DNA from: CAYQQU01 sp964419545
GTDB lineage: Bacteria; Bacteroidota; Bacteroidia; Chitinophagales; Saprospiraceae
NCBI GenBank assembly: GCA_964419545.1
Contig: CAYQQU010000125.1
Location: 1 to 9,058 of the forward strand
Direction of reading: 5' to 3'
Length of the DNA: 9,058 nt
In this document: positions 1-7,800 of the stretch, piece by piece
How the letters are laid out: each line of letters begins with the position of its first letter
Position numbering within the stretch: position 1 is the stretch's first letter
Position numbers and translations under genes: made by a program
The notes under the pieces: generated by a model
Told to the model about the DNA's origin: nothing
What the model saw: only the letters and a program-made list of their open reading frames with translations
The model's database searches: none

Positions 1-9
1 CCTGTCGTC

Positions 10-53
10 AAGATAAAATGCTCATTTACCCCGGTAAACACACATTTTATCTT
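10..53. repeat. 44-bp interrupted palindrome, possible operon-end terminator or structural element
   Basis: A perfect 11-bp inverted repeat (AAGATAAAATG at 10-20, CATTTTATCTT at 43-53) encloses a second perfect 6-bp inverted repeat (TTTACC at 25-30, GGTAAA at 33-38). Both share the same centre (31/32), so 17 of 22 position pairs are complementary; the four pairs at 21-24/39-42 and the centre are not. On the plus strand the right arm is followed by CTTTTAG, a weak T-run. On the minus strand, the direction of the operon, no T-run follows. It lies about 100 nt past the radical SAM stop codon. It could be a shared terminator for this operon and a convergent gene to the left, a binding site for a dimeric protein, or a repeat element. 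The palindrome is certain; its role is inferred. Confidence 0.7.
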
Positions 54-73
54 TTAGTTAACCTGTTGATTTT

Positions 74-122
74 CAAAACAAACCCGCTTCAAACATGCTC
101 TAACCCGGATCATTCATGCGGG
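74..122 (-). terminator. weak candidate terminator after the radical SAM gene
   Basis: Read on the minus strand, CCCGC (122-118) can pair with GCGGG (87-83), and the stem is followed at once by TTTGTTTTG (82-74). The loop is long, about 30 nt, and only a short inner pairing is visible, so this is a poor intrinsic terminator. It is listed because it is in the right place and orientation, about 30 nt past the last stop codon of the operon. The palindrome at 10-53 is the competing candidate. Confidence 0.2.
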
Positions 123-150
123 CCCTGCTGTTTTAGCGGCGCTTTTCACC

Positions 151-1107
151 TCACCCTCCTTTCACTACCGGCAATTCCCTGAACGTATCCGGGTTCAGTT
201 CCTGCAGGTGTTTTCCGAAAAACTCATCGCAGTAAAGGCAGATGTTCTCCAGCTCCCGGGTGCGCGCTCGCGCTTCCGCCTCCGTTACGCCCAGGTGCGC
301 CCCCATCTTCCAGGGGTCGCCTTCGTTGAGGCGCTGAAAAACCAGCATCTCGGAAACGCGCGCCAGCACCTCGGCCACGCGCTCCCGCCGGGCGTCGCCC
401 ATCGGGAATTTGGTGCCCGGGCAGCAGGGATTGATGCGCCACAGCTGGATACTGATCTCCTGCGGAATATCGTCGTAGCCGCCCAGGAAGTTGCGGGCGC
501 CCGACAGGATGGCGCAGAAGTTGTGCTCCGGGTCGCGCTTCCAGATGTCTTTTTCCATGGCGCGGCCGCGCGCCCAGTTGCCGCCCAGCCACATATCTTC
601 GGTGGCGCCCCAGTGGCCCCAGCTCAGCGGATGCCCGTGCAGGTAGTTCTGTTTGTCGATCAGCGGGTCGCTATTGTCGCCGTTTACGCCCCGCGATTCG
701 AAGAGGCGGCCCAAAACGTCCAGCCGTTCGCCCTTGTGCTTGTGGAAGCGGTCGATCGAAGCGATATCGAAGCGCGTCACGCCTTTTTCGATGAGCGTAT
801 CGAGGCGCTCCTCGTTGAGCAAGTCGCCGTTGGTTTGCAGCATGATCTGCGTACCCGCGTTCGCGTACTTTTCCCGCAGCCGGTCGAGGATGGCGTAGAG
901 CTTTTTGCGTTCCGCCAGCGGCTCGCCGCCCGACAGGATGATGCGGTCGATCCGCTCGGGCAGGTTATCGATGATCTGCATACACTCTTCCGTGCTGATG
1001 CGCGCGCCCCGCGGCCCCGAAAGGTTATAGCAATGATCGCATTCATCGTTGCACACCTGGGTGAACACCCAGTATAAAGATTCACAATGGTTGAAGTCCT
1101 TTTTCAT
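151..1107 (-). CDS. radical SAM protein, unassigned subfamily
   Basis: A 318-residue radical SAM enzyme. Cys19, Cys23 and Cys26 form the CX3CX2C motif that binds the SAM-cleaving [4Fe-4S] cluster, with the usual aromatic residue next to the last Cys (Y27). The SAM-binding GGEP motif is at 60-63, and QTNG at 91-94 fits a following core strand. Residues 1 to about 130 look like the core barrel. The region 155-210 is rich in Trp, Gly and His and matches nothing I can name. The C-terminal half adds Cys198, Cys228-Cys229 and Cys290/Cys293 (CLYC), possible ligands of an auxiliary Fe-S cluster, though a standard SPASM spacing is not evident. The ATG at 1107 lies 3 nt after the ATPase stop, with no Shine-Dalgarno, so translation is probably coupled to the transporter genes. 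It is not ArsS-like: the cluster motif is too near the N-terminus. Reaction and substrate are unknown; being last in a transport operon suggests it acts on, or needs, the imported compound. Confidence 0.93.
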   Translation of the reverse strand: MKKDFNHCESLYWVFTQVCNDECDHCYNLSGPRGARISTEECMQIIDNLPERIDRIILSGGEPLAERKKLYAILDRLREKYANAGTQIMLQTNGDLLNEERLDTLIEKGVTRFDIASIDRFHKHKGERLDVLGRLFESRGVNGDNSDPLIDKQNYLHGHPLSWGHWGATEDMWLGGNWARGRAMEKDIWKRDPEHNFCAILSGARNFLGGYDDIPQEISIQLWRINPCCPGTKFPMGDARRERVAEVLARVSEMLVFQRLNEGDPWKMGAHLGVTEAEARARTRELENICLYCDEFFGKHLQELNPDTFRELPVVKGG

Positions 1108-1110
1108 AAT

Positions 1111-1845
1111 TTAATTTTGCTCGCTTGCTTCAATATTTTTCCAAAAGTCGACTTCTCCTTTCACGCCGGTCGACTCATCGGCGATAAAAGCCGCTTTGTT
1201 GGGGTACTGCCGTAGCTGCCCCTGCTGCATGATGGCGATGTCGTCGCCCATGATCAGCGCTTCCCTGAGGTCGTGGGTGACGAAGATGCCGGTGATCCGG
1301 AACTCGGCGGCGATCCGCTGCAACAGCCCTTGCATATTGCGGCGCGTCTCCGCGTCGAGTGCGCCGAAAGGCTCGTCGAGCAACAGCAGTTGCGGGTTGA
1401 CGATCAGGGCGCGCCCGAAGTTGACGCGCTGGCGCTGCCCGCCGGACAACTCGTGGGGCATTTTATCGGCCTGGTCGGCAAGTTCGAGGTTTTCCAGCAG
1501 CTCCGCCGTCCGCCTCCTGACGGTCGCCTCCCGTTCGCGGCGCAGGCGCAGGCCGAAGGCGATGTTGTCGAACGCATTGAGGTGCGGGAACAGCAGCGGT
1601 TCCTGATAGAGGTACACCACGTCGCGCCGGTGCGGCGGAACGGCGTCCAACGGTTTTCCGGCCAGCTTTACTGCGCCGCGGTCGGCCCGTTCCAGGCCGG
1701 CGATGATCCTGAGCAGGGTCGTCTTGCCGCTGCCCGAACGCCCCAACACGCTCAGCATGCGGTGTTCGGCCAGCCCGAAACTCAGGTCGGACAGCACCGT
1801 CTCGCTGCCGTACGCTTTGCTGATATGCGCTACTTCCAATAACAA
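1111..1845 (-). CDS. ABC transporter ATP-binding protein (YnjD/ThiQ/Fbp-like importer ATPase)
   Basis: Nucleotide-binding subunit of an importer, 244 residues. All motifs are intact: Walker A GRSGSGKT at 35-42, Q-loop Gln81, signature LSGGQ at 133-137, Walker B LLLLDEP at 153-159, D-loop GALD at 161-164, switch His191. It hydrolyses ATP at the cytoplasmic face, driving the two permeases encoded just upstream. The length fits a bare ATPase domain with a short C-terminal tail and no TOBE regulatory domain. No ATG or GTG is available near the domain start; the first in-frame Met is residue 30, just before Walker A, so a TTG must be used, at 1845 or at 1839. The reading frame is the same as that of the preceding permease, whose TAA lies three codons upstream. 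The substrate cannot be read from this subunit; the YnjD assignment rests on the neighbouring YnjB-like binding protein. Confidence 0.93.
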   Translation of the reverse strand: MLLEVAHISKAYGSETVLSDLSFGLAEHRMLSVLGRSGSGKTTLLRIIAGLERADRGAVKLAGKPLDAVPPHRRDVVYLYQEPLLFPHLNAFDNIAFGLRLRREREATVRRRTAELLENLELADQADKMPHELSGGQRQRVNFGRALIVNPQLLLLDEPFGALDAETRRNMQGLLQRIAAEFRITGIFVTHDLREALIMGDDIAIMQQGQLRQYPNKAAFIADESTGVKGEVDFWKNIEASEQN

Positions 1846-1854
1846 ATCGGTCGC

Positions 1855-2613
1855 TTATCGTTTAAAGATATATCGTTTATTTAACCACAACAACAATACC
1901 GGCGGCGCAAACAACAGGCAGCTCGCCATTGCCGCGTAGTAAATATTGGCCTCATTGACGTACAAAAACACCTTCACCGTCAGCGTCTGCACTTTTCCCA
2001 CCCCGATCAGCATCGTCAGCCCGTATTCGAACCACGAGATGAGGAAGGTCTGAAAAAAACATACCAGCAAAGCGCCTTTGGCTACCGGCAGCAGGACTTT
2101 GACCAACGTCTGCCGGGGCGTGCTCCCCAGCGTCGCCGCCAATTGTTCCATCGCGAGCATGCGCTCGTTCCAGAAGCTGGTGAAAAAGATCACCCCGAAC
2201 GGATAAGTGATCAGCAGCTGCGCCAAAAGTACACCGTACCATTTGCCCGACAGGCCCAGCACGATAAAATAGTGCTGCAGGCAAGCCGCCAGGATCACCG
2301 GAGCGAATACATAAGGGAAATAGGCCAGCAGCAGCCACTGCCTCCGCTGCCGGTGGTAGGCGATCACCTTGCTGGTCAGAAAGCTGAGGCCCGTTGCTAT
2401 GGTCGCGATACTCAGTGAAATGACCAACGACAGCCCCACGCTGCCCGCCAGGTCGGACTGTCGTCCCGCCAGCGCCCGCCAGTGCCGGAGCGTCCACTGC
2501 TTCGGGAGCACTTCCGGAAAGCCCCACTGCTCCCCCAGCGATAAGGCCGCCATAAAAAACAGCGGAAAGAGCAGCAGGGCGGCGAAGGCGATTTGAACGA
2601 TGTGTTTCAGCAT
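1855..2613 (-). CDS. ABC transporter permease, second subunit (C-terminal-half YnjC-like)
   Basis: Integral inner-membrane permease of the binding-protein-dependent type, 252 residues from the chosen ATG at 2613. Hydrophobic segments lie near 5-26, 57-80, 94-120, 127-148 and 184 onward to the C-terminus, about six membrane spans in all. The cytoplasmic coupling loop (EAA motif) is clear: E156-Q-L-A-A-T-L-G163 with P176 further on; it docks on the ATPase. The start is uncertain. A longer form begins with a TTG at 2676 that overlaps the TGA of the upstream permease (TTGA) and adds 21 polar, Arg-rich residues. I prefer the ATG because the protein then begins with a typical membrane-anchor start (MLKHIVQIAF). 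It pairs with the other permease to form the pore. In E. coli, YnjC carries both halves in one chain; here they are two genes. Confidence 0.88.
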   Translation of the reverse strand: MLKHIVQIAFAALLLFPLFFMAALSLGEQWGFPEVLPKQWTLRHWRALAGRQSDLAGSVGLSLVISLSIATIATGLSFLTSKVIAYHRQRRQWLLLAYFPYVFAPVILAACLQHYFIVLGLSGKWYGVLLAQLLITYPFGVIFFTSFWNERMLAMEQLAATLGSTPRQTLVKVLLPVAKGALLVCFFQTFLISWFEYGLTMLIGVGKVQTLTVKVFLYVNEANIYYAAMASCLLFAPPVLLLWLNKRYIFKR

Positions 2614-2672
2614 AAATGAGTTTGTTCTTCGGCTCAAAGCCGCAACCCGCAACGGGTCCGGCCGATTTTCCC

Positions 2673-3536
2673 TCAACCGCTGAAGCGTTTGGGACGTACA
2701 CTCCCAAAGGAGGAGCTCACGAGGAGCAATCCCACCACCAGCACCGTATACACTACGCTGATGGCGTACGCCTGCGGGATATCCTGCAGGTTAAACCGCT
2801 GCAGCTTTTGTATGGTCAGCACCGACACCATAGGTTGCGACTGGCTGCCCAGCAGCAGCGGCGTCTCATAAGCGCCCATCACGAAAATGAAATAGAGCAG
2901 CAGCGTTGCGGAGGCACGCCGCAGCAAGATCGGCGCCACCACCCGGCGCGTGATCTGCCCCGGCCTCGCCCCCAGCGTTGTCGACAGTTGTTTCAATTCG
3001 GGCAGGCGCTCGCTTTCGTACAAGCCGGCAAAAAAGATCGTAAAGAACGGCAGCGCCATCAGGGTATGTGCGAAAATGATCGCGATGCCGTAATTGTCGT
3101 TCACCAGATCGGGAAAACCCTCCAGCCCGGAAGTCAGCCCCAGCTGAAAAGCCAGGCGGGAAGCAAAACCGGCTTTCGACAGCAACTGAAAACTGAAGAA
3201 GGCCACCACCATAGCCGGCAGCGTCAGCGGAAGGTAAACGATGTACGACAGCCAGCTCCGCCGCAGATCATCGGCCCAGTACACGACCACTCCCAGGGCG
3301 CCGGCCACCGCCAGGGCGATGCTGACCAGGGCTACGTAGGCGCTGAACCCCAGGGCGCGCCACAATACTCCGGAAGTCAACACCTCAAGCCAGTGCCCGG
3401 TCGTAAATCCTTCGCTGATGATGCCCGTCAGCCCCAGGCTGTGCGTCAGCGCATACCCCACCCCCAGCGCCAGGGGCAGGCCGGCGATGACCAGAAAAAG
3501 GGCCAGACTTAGACGGTTGGCGACCGGGCTAGTCAT
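2673..3536 (-). CDS. ABC transporter permease, first subunit (N-terminal-half YnjC-like)
   Basis: Inner-membrane permease of 287 residues, partner of the permease encoded downstream. Hydrophobic segments are visible near 9-30, 60-86, 96-119, 150-172, 203-222 and 258-277, consistent with six spans. The EAA coupling loop is recognisable, less canonical than in its partner: E180-L-K-Q-L-S-T-T-L-G189 and P202. The ATG at 3536 follows the binding-protein stop by 5 nt, with no ribosome-binding site visible in the gap. The stop codon (TGA, 2673-2675) overlaps a possible TTG start of the next permease. Family behaviour implies that the two permeases form a heterodimeric pore fed by the YnjB-like lipoprotein. 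The transported compound is unknown. Confidence 0.92.
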   Translation of the reverse strand: MTSPVANRLSLALFLVIAGLPLALGVGYALTHSLGLTGIISEGFTTGHWLEVLTSGVLWRALGFSAYVALVSIALAVAGALGVVVYWADDLRRSWLSYIVYLPLTLPAMVVAFFSFQLLSKAGFASRLAFQLGLTSGLEGFPDLVNDNYGIAIIFAHTLMALPFFTIFFAGLYESERLPELKQLSTTLGARPGQITRRVVAPILLRRASATLLLYFIFVMGAYETPLLLGSQSQPMVSVLTIQKLQRFNLQDIPQAYAISVVYTVLVVGLLLVSSSFGSVRPKRFSG

Positions 3537-3541
3537 GCGTA

Positions 3542-4783
3542 CTATCGGGCGTTAATAATTTTATTGCGAAAATCCTCCGCCAGGCGGATCATGTATTCCG
3601 GCGCCAGTTCCATCAGCGCCTGCTCCTGAATAGCGGCGCGCGGCGGCGCGTACCGGCGGTTCGGCAGGTTGCGGAACTTTTCCCGCCACTCCGCCGGCAG
3701 CTTTTCCGGGGCCAGCACGGAGCCGTCGCCCCACACGGCGGGGTCTTGCTTTCGATACTGCGCCTCGGGCGAAAGGAGGAAATTGGCGACTACCATCGCG
3801 GCGGCCTTGTTGTCGGAGAGGCGGCTGACGCCCAGGTAGTGAGCGTTCTGAATAGAACCGAAGGCTGGAACGTAGGCGCGCGCCGTCTCCGGAAAAACGC
3901 CCTGAATGATCTTGTTGTCCACCTCCGCGTCGTTATTGCTCATGGTAAACCACAACTCGCCGCTGGCGAACATCTGGTGCATCGGCGCCACGCCCTCGGG
4001 GAAGGTTTTGCCGGCTTTCCACAAATGAGGCTGTAATTCCCGAACGTAATCCCACAGCCGGGCGCTGTACCGGGCGTACTTTTCCTCGTCGAAAGCGCCG
4101 GACAAAGATTGCGGTCCGCCGGCGATGTCGATGAGCAAAGCCTTGAGGAAGGTCAAGCCGGTAAAGTGGGTGTCGAAAGTGAATTTCCCCGGGTTTTCCC
4201 GCACAAACTGCAACAGCTCCGCCCGCGTCATCGGCGGCTCCGGCGCCCGTTCCGAGTTGTAGATGAGGGTCATCTGTACATTGCCCCACGGGCATTCGTA
4301 TCCGTCTACCGGCTGCTGAAAATCTATGCCGATAAAGGGATTGTCAAAATCGATGTATTCGGCATTGGGCAGGCGGCCCGTCCACGGGCCGTACAATGCG
4401 TCGATCTGGCGCAGCTGGTAAAAGGTCTCGCCGTTGATCCACATCATATCGAGCTCGCCGATCGTCTTGCCCGCCTGCAGCTCGGCCATCAGGATCTGGA
4501 CGATGGTGTTGCCCTGACCGTTGGCGATGGCCAGCTCGATGTCGTACCGCTCGCGCAGGGCCGGCGCTACGTAGTCCTGCATGTACGCATTGATCAGGGG
4601 GTCGCCCGACCACATCATGAGGTCGACGGTGGCGCCGCGGGCGCGCGCTTCGATCTCTTCCCACGACAAGTCTTCCAGCCCTTCTTCCGGTTCATTGGCC
4701 GGACGGCAGCCTGCTACTGCGACCCAGAGCAGGGTCAACAAAACGACCGCGTTGAAATTGCTTTTAATCATCATCTCTTGCAT
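3542..4783 (-). CDS. ynjB: YnjB-family ABC transporter solute-binding lipoprotein
   Basis: Solute-binding component of the importer, 413 residues. The N-terminus is a lipoprotein signal: basic/polar start, hydrophobic core 12-24, lipobox V-A-G-C with lipidated Cys26, followed by a flexible acidic stretch (about 28-46). The mature part matches my recollection of E. coli YnjB (COG4134): WSGDPLINAY at 58-67, WINGETF at 115-121 and YGPW at 131-134 are the segments I recognise. The fold should be the two-lobed bacterial extracellular binding protein type. Three in-frame ATGs are close together (4783, 4774, 4771); the first is kept, but all give the same mature protein. It begins 102 nt after the TonB receptor stop and is followed 5 nt later by a permease gene. 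Ligand unknown: YnjBCD has, to my knowledge, no firmly established substrate. Confidence 0.9.
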   Translation of the reverse strand: MQEMMIKSNFNAVVLLTLLWVAVAGCRPANEPEEGLEDLSWEEIEARARGATVDLMMWSGDPLINAYMQDYVAPALRERYDIELAIANGQGNTIVQILMAELQAGKTIGELDMMWINGETFYQLRQIDALYGPWTGRLPNAEYIDFDNPFIGIDFQQPVDGYECPWGNVQMTLIYNSERAPEPPMTRAELLQFVRENPGKFTFDTHFTGLTFLKALLIDIAGGPQSLSGAFDEEKYARYSARLWDYVRELQPHLWKAGKTFPEGVAPMHQMFASGELWFTMSNNDAEVDNKIIQGVFPETARAYVPAFGSIQNAHYLGVSRLSDNKAAAMVVANFLLSPEAQYRKQDPAVWGDGSVLAPEKLPAEWREKFRNLPNRRYAPPRAAIQEQALMELAPEYMIRLAEDFRNKIINAR

Positions 4784-4807
4784 TGAGTTTCATCGTTACG
4801 ATTCAGG

Positions 4808-4880
4808 TCTCTCCGATTGCAGGGCGAAAAGCCCGGGGCATCTCCGGTCCTGCAGAGAGAGCGGGCATTTCCGCCCTCTC
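4808..4880 (-). other. overlapping inverted repeats between receptor and binding-protein genes
   Basis: The 102-nt gap between the receptor stop and the binding-protein start can fold in several ways. TCTCTC (4808-4813) pairs with GAGAGA (4855-4860) and GCAGG (4819-4823) with CCTGC (4849-4853), an 11-bp stem with a small internal loop. Inside lies GGGC (4822-4825) opposite GCCC (4831-4834), a compact hairpin with a GAAAA loop that competes with the second part of the long stem. A further imperfect hairpin joins GAGA-containing 4857-4864 with CCGC and TCTC in 4871-4880, competing for the same GA-rich arm. No T-run follows any of them on the minus strand, so they are not a standard intrinsic terminator. 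They may slow exonucleases, be a processing site, or adjust expression of the transporter relative to the receptor. The pairings are seen; the function is inferred. Confidence 0.4.
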
Positions 4881-4885
4881 CTTTC

Positions 4886-7800
4886 CTACCACAAGTATCG
4901 CAATCCAAACTGGAACTGCCGCGGCGCTCCCGCATTCCGGCGGATCAGCACCCCGCTATCTCTGGGGCCCGGTTGGATTTGGTTGCTCTGGGTCGCGTTA
5001 TTGCTGTAACCGCTCAGGTTCTGTGCGTTGAATATGTTGAACACGTCGGCCCGCAATTCGATCGAGCCCGCGCCGATATCAAATTGGTACTGTATGCCGA
5101 CATCAAACTGGTTCGACCAGGGCAGCCGGTCGCTATTGCGCGATTCGCCGGGATGGCGGTCTGAGTTGCCCACGTAAGCATCGCCGAAGGAAGCGCCGTC
5201 GCCGTTGAGGTCAGTGGTGCCGAACAAGCGGGCGTCGGGGATGCGGTTGATGGGCTGCCCGCTCTGCAGCAGCGCCGCCGTGGTGACGCTCAGCCCTTCC
5301 ATTGGATAATAGTTGAAGATGGCGTTGATGATATGGCGCCGGTCGTTGATCGAAGGCCCCCACTCCGCCTGGAAGTCGTTGGCGTCCATGGCGCGGAAGT
5401 TGATGTCTTCGGTGTTGTTCTCCAGGTACGACAGGGTGTAATTGATCCGGTAGGCGTAATCGTCATTGCCGCGTTCTTTCTGGAGGTTCAGGCTGGCGGC
5501 GTAGTAGCGCGACTGACCGGCTGTTTCCGAGACGACGACATTGCGGGCCACGCCGTCTGCCCGTTCCCCATCGATGAGGGCGTAGCTGCCGTCGATGATC
5601 GGGATGGGGCGGGTGGCGTCGGCTTCCCCCTGGCTGCGCACCAGTTCGGCGGGATCGCCGCCGGCAAGGTCCGCCGGATCGATGGCAAAAGGCGCGGCGG
5701 CGTTGAGGTTGCGCAGGCGAAACAGCTTCTCCGAACGGTTGTGCACCAGGTCGACGTAAAACAAGCTGTTGTTGCTGAGCTGCAGCTGGTAGCCCAGTGC
5801 GATCTGGTGGGTAAAGGGATTGTCGTAACCGTTGGGGTTGAGGATGCGGCGCTCATTGCTGAAGACCGTCGACCGCTGTTCCTGCAGCTCGGCGAAAGAA
5901 GGCCCCTGCAGGAATTCCGTATCGGTGGTGAAGCCGGAGAGGTTCCCGTCGAAAGTGACCCGGCTGAGATCGGTATCCCCGGGCAGGATGCCCAGATCGA
6001 TCAGCTCCTGTAATTGCAGCAGGTAATCGGCGCCGGTGGAGTTTTGCTGCAGCGCATCGCTGTAGACGGCGTACGGGATCTTATCGAAAAAGATGCCGTA
6101 GCCGCCCCGCAGCGAGGCGCGCTGTCCCAGCTGATAGTTGAAGTTGAAGCGGGGAGCGATGTTGTTGAAGTCGCCTTCATCGCTCCCTCCCCTGGAAAGG
6201 TCATCGTAATCGTAACGCAGGCCGAGGATCAGGTTGAGGCGATTGCTTACGGCCCACTGGTCTTCGAGGTAAATCGAATAGATGGTCTGCCGGGCGCCGA
6301 AGGCGGTGGGCTGCAGCTCAACGGCGTAGTTGATGACCTCGGCATCCGCCGGCAGGTCTTCCACATCGAGGTCTGTTCCGCGCCCCAGCGCCGCGACGTT
6401 GTTGATCTGCTCATCGGTTAGCTTGACGGTATAGTTGCCGTTTACGTTGCCGCCGCCGAACAGCTGGTGGTCGCTGCTGATAATGCCCACGCCCGCTTTC
6501 AGGGTGTGGCGGTTGGCGTAGTATTTGAACTTTTGTTGAAACTGCAGGGTGTTTTCCGTTTCGTCAAAAACAAAACCGGGATGCCCGAGCACGGCGATGG
6601 CCGTCTCGGAAGGGTCGAGCACCGTCGCCTGCGGGCCGTCGCCATTGACTGCGCGGCCGTAATTCCAGCGGAAGCGGGCGTATTGCAGGTTCGTCTGGGC
6701 GCTGAAATTAGTCCCCACGAAAGTATTCTTTGCGGCCACCAGCACCGAATTGCGATCCTGGATGCTGGCCGCGGAGGGGAACTGCACCCCGCCTTCCAAA
6801 CCGCCGCCCTGCCGTTCCAGGCGCACGATGCCGACGTTGGCGCGCACGCTGGTGCGAATGCGCGACGACCAGTTGTGGTCGATCTTGCCGGACAAATAGG
6901 TGAAGTGGTTGTTGCCGCGGATCGTCTCGTCGTTGGCGCCCAGCCTCGGCGAGTTGAGGAAATTGTCTTTCAGGTCCGTCGTATGTTCCATATCGACGTA
7001 GTAGAAGGTCTGGTCTTTGACGATGGGCCCGCCCAGGGCCACGCCGCCCTGGTAGCGCTGGAAGCCTTCCTTGACGAGGTTGCCCGACAGATCGCGCTGC
7101 GCAAACTGCGAGCTGCCGTCGATGACCGGCCCGGGGCGGCTCACCAGAAAAGCTTCCCCGGAAAAGTCATTGGAACCCGAACGCGTGGTGATATTGACCA
7201 CGCCGTTGGCCGTCAGTCCGTACTCGGCCGAGTAGTTGTTGGTCAGTACAGTGATATCTTTGACGAAGCCGCTCGGGATATTGAATTTCTGCCCGCCCAG
7301 GAAGCGCTCGTTATTGTCGAGGCCGTCGATGAGGTAGCTGGTAAAAAGCGAGTTGGCGCCGTTGATGCTCACGTTGGGGGCTTCGGGATAAAAGCCGGTG
7401 GCGCGCGATACGTTGGGCAGGCGGTAAAGCACCCGCGTAATGTCGCGCCCCTCGATGGGGATGGCCTCGATCTCTCGTTGTTCCAGCTCGAAAGACACCT
7501 CGGCGTCTCTCCGGTTGATGGCGCCCGAGGCGCTGGTGACCACTATTTCCGAGAGGTCGACGGTAGTTTGTTCCAGCACGATCAGCTGCACGGTTGGGCT
7601 CTCGTTAGAACGCACGTCGATGGGCGGGGTATTCGATTCCAGGTAAAATTCGCCCTCCCGGACCAGAGCCCGGTAGCCGTTGACGGCGGGCACCGACCGA
7701 AAGACCGCCCGGCCCTGCACATCGGTGACCTGGATGCGTTCAAAGCCGCGGGCTTCGTTGCGCAACAATACTTCTACGCCGGCTACCGGCTGGTTGGTCT

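Noticed and set aside
151..1107. Radical SAM gene as the arsenosugar enzyme ArsS, prompted by the DUF2064 protein
   Set aside because: ArsS carries its cluster motif further from the N-terminus in a different context, and no ArsM-type methyltransferase or arsenic regulator is present in the window.
1111..4783. Thiamine transporter ThiBPQ with a TPP riboswitch
   Set aside because: The binding protein looks like YnjB rather than ThiB, the permease is in two genes, and I find no TPP riboswitch sequence in the 102-nt gap or in the receptor leader.
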